Shown here piece by piece: positions 59,117 to 64,000 of a stretch of DNA of 64,000 nucleotides (within the stretch, counting starts at the first letter, position 1; every line of letters begins with the position of its first letter). The position numbers and the translations under genes are program-made. Source of the DNA: Bacillus sp. 7884-1 (GTDB taxonomy: Bacteria; Bacillota; Bacilli; Bacillales; Cytobacillaceae); NCBI RefSeq assembly GCF_002272245.1, contig NZ_NPDD01000038.1, positions 1 to 64,000 on the forward strand, in the 5' to 3' direction. A model generated the notes under the pieces. That model was not told the origin of the DNA and ran no database searches. It was given only the letters and a program-made list of their open reading frames with translations.

Positions 59117-60976
59117 ATGTCGAAGGAAGCAAATCTATCAAGTAACGCACCACCTTCCCTCTCACTTCCAGGAAGACCTGGCTTTGGAGGCCATCGCCGG
59201 GGCGCCCCAATTGTAAAACCAAAGAACTTTAAAGAGACGATGCGAAGGTTATGGCATTATTTTGGCAATGAGAAAAAAATGCTTAGTATTGTGTTTCTGT
59301 TCATTCTTTTTAGTTCAGCACTATCGCTGCTCTCTCCGTTCTTAATCGGAAAAGCGGTTGATGCCATAAGCCTTGACAACAAAGTTGATTTTAGTTTTCT
59401 TGAAGTAATGATCGTTATCCTTATCTCGGCCTATATTTTAGATGGTGTATTGACGTTTATGCAGGGCTGGCTAATGGCCGGTGTCTCACAGCGAATTGTA
59501 AAAAGGCTTCGGGATGCATTGTTTAGAAAACTCCAAAACCTCCCCGTCTCCTTTTTTGACAAACGGACACATGGAGAAATGATGAGCAGGCTTTCAAATG
59601 ATATCGATAATGTCAGCAGTACCATCTCACAATCGACGACACAGCTGATGTCAGGTGTCATTGTGATTATGGGTTCGTTTATTATGATGCTGATTCTTAG
59701 TCCAATTTTGACAGTGGCGAGCTTACTGACCGTTCCCCTTGTCTTTCTCTTAACCAAGACTATTGCCAAAAGAACAAGTGTCTACTTTAAGGATCAGCAA
59801 ATCCAGCTTGGGAAGTTAAATGGACAAATTGAAGAAACGATTTCGGGTATAGAGGTTGTTAAAGCATTTAATCATGAGGATAAGGTTATTTCTGAATTTG
59901 AAGAGGTCAATCAAAAGCTGCGTGAGGTTGGACTTAAGGCGCAAATCTGGTCCGGCTTTCTTATGCCCATCATGAATGTGATTAATAATTTAGGCTTTGT
60001 GATTGTGGCGGTTACGGGAGGATTTCTTGCTGTAAAGGGCATGATTACCATCGGTGCGATTGCAAGTTTTATTACCTATTCGAGGCAGTTTGTCCGGCCG
60101 CTCAACGACCTTGCCCAAATTTTCAACTTGCTGCAATCCGGTGTAGCCGGTGCCGAGCGAGTTTTTGAAATTCTCGATGAGCAAGAGGAGCCTGATGATA
60201 GAAAGGATGCCATTGTGTTAGACAAGCCAAAAGGGCATGTTGTTTTTGAAAACGTCAGCTTCGGCTATCGCGGTGATGTACTGATTTTAAACAATGTTAG
60301 TTTTGAAAGTGATATTGGGAGCAGTACGGCATTAGTCGGTCCGACTGGAGCGGGAAAAACGACGATTGTTAATTTGTTGACACGTTTTTATGATGTCACC
60401 GAGGGCAGAATTTTGTTAGATGGTCATGATATTAGAGAATATACACGTGACAGCTTGAGAAGCTGTTTTGGATTTGTTCTGCAGGATACCTATCTGTTTT
60501 CAGGTAGTATTAAGGAGAATATTAAGTATGGAAAGCCTTCGGCAAGTGATGAAGAGGTCATCACTGCTGCAAAAATGGCCAATGCGGATTCTTTTATAAG
60601 ACGATTGCCAAATCAGTATGATACAACCCTTTCAGAAAATGGCGGAAACTTAAGTCAAGGGCAGCGCCAGTTGATTGCCATTGCCAGGGTTATTCTTGCA
60701 AAGCCCGCAGTACTGATACTAGACGAGGCAACAAGCAGTATTGATACCCGTACCGAGCTTCATATTCAAGAGGCGCTGTTAACCTTAATGGAGGGGCGTA
60801 CTAGTTTTATTATCGCTCACCGGTTAAACACGATTCGTGATGCGGATAGCATTATGGTAATTGAAAATGGACAAATCCTAGAAAAAGGAAGTCACGGTGA
60901 ACTCATGAACCAGCAGAGGAAATATCATAATATGTTCTTTAACCAATTTAAAAATGTTGAAATCTCTGTAGATTAA
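59117..60976 (+). CDS. Heterodimeric ABC exporter 2, catalytic subunit
   Basis: A 619-aa half-transporter, paralogue of the gene at 26040, with the same kind of Pro/Gly-rich N-terminal extension (PSLSLPGRPGFGGHRRG) before KPKNFKETMRRLW. Walker A is GPTGAGKTT, signature LSQGQRQL, VLILDEATSSID has the catalytic Glu and FIIAHRLNTI the switch His. Start ATG abuts the upstream stop (TAAATG) with AAGGAGG inside the upstream gene. Confidence 0.9.
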   Translation: MSKEANLSSNAPPSLSLPGRPGFGGHRRGAPIVKPKNFKETMRRLWHYFGNEKKMLSIVFLFILFSSALSLLSPFLIGKAVDAISLDNKVDFSFLEVMIVILISAYILDGVLTFMQGWLMAGVSQRIVKRLRDALFRKLQNLPVSFFDKRTHGEMMSRLSNDIDNVSSTISQSTTQLMSGVIVIMGSFIMMLILSPILTVASLLTVPLVFLLTKTIAKRTSVYFKDQQIQLGKLNGQIEETISGIEVVKAFNHEDKVISEFEEVNQKLREVGLKAQIWSGFLMPIMNVINNLGFVIVAVTGGFLAVKGMITIGAIASFITYSRQFVRPLNDLAQIFNLLQSGVAGAERVFEILDEQEEPDDRKDAIVLDKPKGHVVFENVSFGYRGDVLILNNVSFESDIGSSTALVGPTGAGKTTIVNLLTRFYDVTEGRILLDGHDIREYTRDSLRSCFGFVLQDTYLFSGSIKENIKYGKPSASDEEVITAAKMANADSFIRRLPNQYDTTLSENGGNLSQGQRQLIAIARVILAKPAVLILDEATSSIDTRTELHIQEALLTLMEGRTSFIIAHRLNTIRDADSIMVIENGQILEKGSHGELMNQQRKYHNMFFNQFKNVEISVD

Positions 60977-61024
60977 TGAAATAACTATCGTTAGGGAATA
61001 ATCTAGTCTTAAAGGGGGCTGGCT

Positions 61025-62224
61025 ATGAAAAAAGAAATTTCAACCCGGAAATTACTCTGGGTTTCCGGAACAGGCTGGATGTTTGATGCATTGGATGTGG
61101 GTATGCTTTCCTTCATTATTGCCGCATTGAAAGTAGAATGGGATTTATCTTCTGAGCAAATGGGTTGGATTGGAAGTGTCCAATCGATTGGGATGGCTGT
61201 AGGGGCATTAATTTTCGGATTAATGGCAGACCGAATAGGCCGGAAAAATGTGTTTATCATTACGTTATTATTATTTTCAATCGGAAGCGGAATTTCTGCT
61301 TTTGCCACATCGATTACTGTCTTCCTTATATTAAGATTTTTTATTGGCATGGGTCTTGGCGGAGAGCTTCCCGTTGCCTCGACACTCGTTTCTGAAAGTG
61401 TTCCTGCCGAAAAACGAGGACGGATTGTTGTATTACTAGAAAGCTTTTGGGCAGCTGGGTGGCTGATTGCTGCAGTTATTTCTTATTTTATTATTCCAAA
61501 GTATGGATGGTCGACTGCCTTGTTAATTAGTGCAACACCTGCACTTTATGCTTTATATTTACGAGTTGGTTTACCTGACTCACCGAGATTCGAAGCGATT
61601 AAGGAGAAAGAAAAGATTTCTCCGTTTCAAAGTCTTGCTAATCTATGGACGAACGAGTATCGCCGCCGTACAACGATGCTATGGATTGTTTGGTTCTGTG
61701 TTGTTTTCTCCTATTATGGAATGTTTCTATGGCTTCCAAGTGTGATGGTAATGAAAGGTTTTAGTCTAATCAAAAGCTTTGGGTATGTTTTAATTATGAC
61801 CCTTGCTCAATTACCAGGTTATTTTACGGCTGCTTGGGCGATTGAAAGATTCGGCCGGAAATTTGTCTTAGCTGTCTACTTAATTGGAACGGCGATCAGT
61901 GCTTTTCTTTTTGGAAATGCAGAGTCAACGACACTGTTAATTACCTCGGGTATTCTGTTATCCTTCTTTAATCTTGGGGCTTGGGGAGGATTATACGCTT
62001 ATACGCCGGAACAGTATCCTACGATTATCCGTGGAACCGGGTCAGGATCGGCAGCGGCATTTGGCCGGTTAGGCGGAGTCCTTGGACCTTTATTGGTTGG
62101 TTATTTAGTGGCACAAAATACATCCATTTCCACCATCTTTACGATCTTTTGTATATCAGTTTTCGTTGCTGCCTTAGCCGTTATTTTCTTAGGAAAAGAA
62201 ACGAAAAATAAAGTATTAGTATAA
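61025..62224 (+). CDS. MFS transporter, NiaP-like (niacin/aromatic acid permease)
   Basis: A 399-aa major facilitator with 12 predicted helices. The loop 2-3 motif is GLMADRIGRKNVF and an RFG-type repeat occurs mid-protein (IERFGRKFV). Overall sequence, from GTGWMFDALDVGMLSF through GMGLGGELPVAS, resembles B. subtilis YceI (NiaP), a niacin transporter. Metabolite:H+ symporters for aromatic acids are the alternative. ATG 61025 follows AAAGGGGG; no NiaR-like operator was recognised in the 48-bp gap before it. Confidence 0.82.
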   Translation: MKKEISTRKLLWVSGTGWMFDALDVGMLSFIIAALKVEWDLSSEQMGWIGSVQSIGMAVGALIFGLMADRIGRKNVFIITLLLFSIGSGISAFATSITVFLILRFFIGMGLGGELPVASTLVSESVPAEKRGRIVVLLESFWAAGWLIAAVISYFIIPKYGWSTALLISATPALYALYLRVGLPDSPRFEAIKEKEKISPFQSLANLWTNEYRRRTTMLWIVWFCVVFSYYGMFLWLPSVMVMKGFSLIKSFGYVLIMTLAQLPGYFTAAWAIERFGRKFVLAVYLIGTAISAFLFGNAESTTLLITSGILLSFFNLGAWGGLYAYTPEQYPTIIRGTGSGSAAAFGRLGGVLGPLLVGYLVAQNTSISTIFTIFCISVFVAALAVIFLGKETKNKVLV

Positions 62225-62232
62225 TGTTTAGT

Positions 62233-62272
62233 TAGAGAGATTTCCAAATGGGAGTCTCTCTTTTATTTTTTA
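62233..62272 (+). terminator. Terminator after NiaP-like gene
   Basis: AGAGAGATTTCC and GGGAGTCTCTCT pair imperfectly, followed by TTTTATTTTTT. Confidence 0.7.
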
Positions 62273-62521
62273 ACACAGCGTGATTTTACCACTTTAAAGG
62301 AACAAAGTATATTGGATTGTTTTTTAATCCTATGATTATAGTAGGGGATTATTAAAATATTTATTTTTTCAGAATTATATTAAAATAACGCATTTTACTA
62401 CTAGACGAATAGGAAATTATTTTGGTACAATGTTTTCAGAATATTATCTTTTTTTAAACATCTTATTGGACAAGCATCGATTGAAAAGGGGAATTTTATT
62501 CAAAAATAGGGGGTATAGTCA

Positions 62522-63697
62522 GTGAGAAAGAAAAAACTTGCAGGAATTTTTATGTCGTTCATGATGGCGGCGGGGGTGTTGGCAGGCTGTGGCGGTTCAG
62601 CAAGTACAAGCGGTGAAAAAGACGGCGAAACGGTAAAAATTGGTGCCAATCTTGAACTTTCAGGCGGGGTAGCTTCTTACGGTCAGTCGATTCAAGAAGG
62701 TCTGAAGTTGGCAATTGAAGAGATCAACAAAGAAGGTATTGATGGCAAGAAGTTAGAGCTCGTAACCTTTGATAATAAATCAGATGCGGCGGAAGCAACA
62801 AACGGTGCTATTAAGCTAATCAGCCAAGATAAAGTTTCAGCTATCGTGGGTGCAGCTACAAGTACAAATACATTGGCACAGGTGGAAATTGCTCAGAAGA
62901 ACAAAACTCCACTAATCACACCAACTGGAACAAACTCTACGATTACAAGTAAGGATGGAGTCCTTAATGACTTTGTATTCCGTACTTGTTTCATCGACCC
63001 ATTCCAAGGAACAGTAGCGGCTAACTTTGCTTCTACTGATCTAAAAGTAAAAAATGCAGCGATCATTATTGATAGCTCTAGTGACTATTCAAAAGGTCTT
63101 GCAGCTTCTTTCCAGGAATCATTTGAAGGAAATGGCGGTAAGGTTGTGGCTGAAGAGGCTTATGTTGCAAAGGATACAGATTTCAATGCGATCTTAACCA
63201 ATATTAAAGCGAAAAATCCAGAATTCATATTCCTTCCAGGTTTTTATGAAGAAGTTGGATTAATTATCAAGCAGGCTCGTGCACTTGGAATTGATGTTCC
63301 AATCATGGGCGGCGATGGCTGGGATTCTCCTACTCTAGTAGATATTGCTGGAGCAGATCCATTAAACAATACATTTATTACAAACCACTATTCTTCTGGA
63401 GACTCTGATCCAAAAGTACAGGATTTCGTAAAAGCATTCGAAGGCAAATATGATGGTAAATCTCCTGATGCCTTTGCTGCTTTAGGCTATGACACTGCTT
63501 ACTACATTGCAGATGCGGTTAAGCGTGCTGGAAGCGGAGACCCTGAGAAAATCAAAAAAGCACTTGAAGAAACAGATGGTCTTGCGCTTGTATCAGGTAA
63601 TATGAAACTTGATAAAAACCATGATCCTATCAAAGCTGCTGTTATCTTAGAATACAAAGGCGGCAAACAAGAATTTAATACAAAGGTTAACCCATAA
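62522..63697 (+). CDS. Branched-chain amino acid ABC transporter substrate-binding lipoprotein (LivJ-like)
   Basis: A 391-aa periplasmic-binding-fold type I lipoprotein with lipobox VLAGC (C23). Peripla_BP_6 features are KIGANLELSGGVASYGQSIQEGLKLAIEEIN and VSAIVGAATSTNTLAQ. It should bind Leu/Ile/Val or a related ligand for the permease starting downstream. GTG 62522 follows AGGGGG and is the only reasonable start. First gene of a liv operon that continues beyond the window. Confidence 0.9.
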   Translation: MRKKKLAGIFMSFMMAAGVLAGCGGSASTSGEKDGETVKIGANLELSGGVASYGQSIQEGLKLAIEEINKEGIDGKKLELVTFDNKSDAAEATNGAIKLISQDKVSAIVGAATSTNTLAQVEIAQKNKTPLITPTGTNSTITSKDGVLNDFVFRTCFIDPFQGTVAANFASTDLKVKNAAIIIDSSSDYSKGLAASFQESFEGNGGKVVAEEAYVAKDTDFNAILTNIKAKNPEFIFLPGFYEEVGLIIKQARALGIDVPIMGGDGWDSPTLVDIAGADPLNNTFITNHYSSGDSDPKVQDFVKAFEGKYDGKSPDAFAALGYDTAYYIADAVKRAGSGDPEKIKKALEETDGLALVSGNMKLDKNHDPIKAAVILEYKGGKQEFNTKVNP

Positions 63698-63784
63698 ACA
63701 AAAAGACGGAAGTGCATAGGGAAAAAAGCAGTTCATTTTTTCCTAGGCGCTCCGAGCTAGACAAAATTTTATAGGGAAAAAAGA

Positions 63785-63815
63785 ATAGGGAGAATGCTAG
63801 TCTCCCTATTCCCTA
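63785..63815 (+). terminator. Intercistronic hairpin between livJ-like and livH-like genes
   Basis: GAATAGGGAGA pairs perfectly with TCTCCCTATTC (11 bp) around ATGCTAG, but no T run follows. It is more likely an mRNA-stabilising or weak attenuating structure that favours the binding-protein message. Confidence 0.5.
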
Positions 63816-63855
63816 TTCAGATGATATTTTCCTAATTTTAGGAGGAGACTTAGAC

Positions 63856-64000
63856 ATGGAATTTTTACAACAGCTGGTCAACGGGGTGTCTTTAGGCAGT
63901 ATTTATGCCTTGATTGCCCTTGGGTATACAATGGTGTACGGAATTGTAAAATTAATTAACTTTGCCCATGGAGACGTCTTCATGGTTGGTGCATTTATCG
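63856..64000 (+). CDS. Branched-chain amino acid ABC permease LivH-like (partial)
   Basis: The first 48 codons of a LivH-family permease: MEFLQQLVNGVSLGSIYAL, then YTMVYGIVKLINFAHGDVFMVGAF, the hallmark of this family. ATG 63856 follows AGGAGGAG. The gene runs off the window end. It would form the membrane channel with LivM. Confidence 0.9.
   Translation, partial: MEFLQQLVNGVSLGSIYALIALGYTMVYGIVKLINFAHGDVFMVGAFI

Overview
This window is oriC-proximal chromosome of a low-GC, endospore-forming member of the Bacillaceae, close to Neobacillus/Bacillus. Three things point there: the walRKHIJ-htrC-rlmH block, a gerA-type spore germination operon, and a Bacillus-type class IV PHA operon (phaRBC). 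No rRNA operon, intact insertion sequence, prophage or CRISPR array was seen.

Layout. 1-9.7 kb is core genome: tRNA-Phe, a secreted LysM/G5/M23 cell-wall peptidase, the essential WalRK system with WalH, WalI and WalJ, an HtrA-type protease, a DnaA-box cluster and rlmH. 9.7-13.2 kb is a small accessory segment between two near-identical copies of the rlmH 3' end. It holds a frameshifted PEP-mutase-like gene and an alkylation-repair operon (adaA-alkA-ogt). This is the geometry of staphylococcal SCC elements, but no ccr recombinase gene is present. 13.3-24 kb has a YczE-like membrane protein, a secreted GH43 arabinanase behind AraR-like and cre-like sites, phaRBC and gerA(ABC). 23.8-27.9 kb is padR plus a heterodimeric ABC exporter. 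27.9-38.4 kb has two OppA paralogues, one at the head of oppABCDF, around a CuA-like lipoprotein, a secreted amidase and small genes. 38.5-43.2 kb has threonine dehydratase, a decayed immune-inhibitor-A-like gene and an intact inhA facing it. 44.2-46.3 kb is a complete plasmid-type type II partition cassette: an iteron array, a ParM-like actin and a ParR-like ribbon-helix-helix protein. 46.3-53.6 kb has a UreH/NicO-type permease, an SDF symporter, gdhA divergent from a GltC-like regulator with a perfect GltC-type box, pepT, a 14-copy 20-bp tandem repeat and a NERD protein. 53.7-57.3 kb is a TetR-regulated ABC-2 exporter and an ASCH protein. 57.4-64 kb has a second heterodimeric ABC exporter, a NiaP-like permease and the start of a liv operon, cut by the window edge.

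The most notable features are the SCC-like rlmH att duplications and the chromosomal ParMRC-like locus. After them come phaC, which appears to start at ATT, and several regulator/operator pairs readable from sequence (GltC/gdhA, AraR/arabinanase, TetR/ABC, PadR/ABC and a 34-bp palindrome upstream of the CuA-like gene). Starts were chosen from Shine-Dalgarno spacing and remembered homologues; no database search was run.
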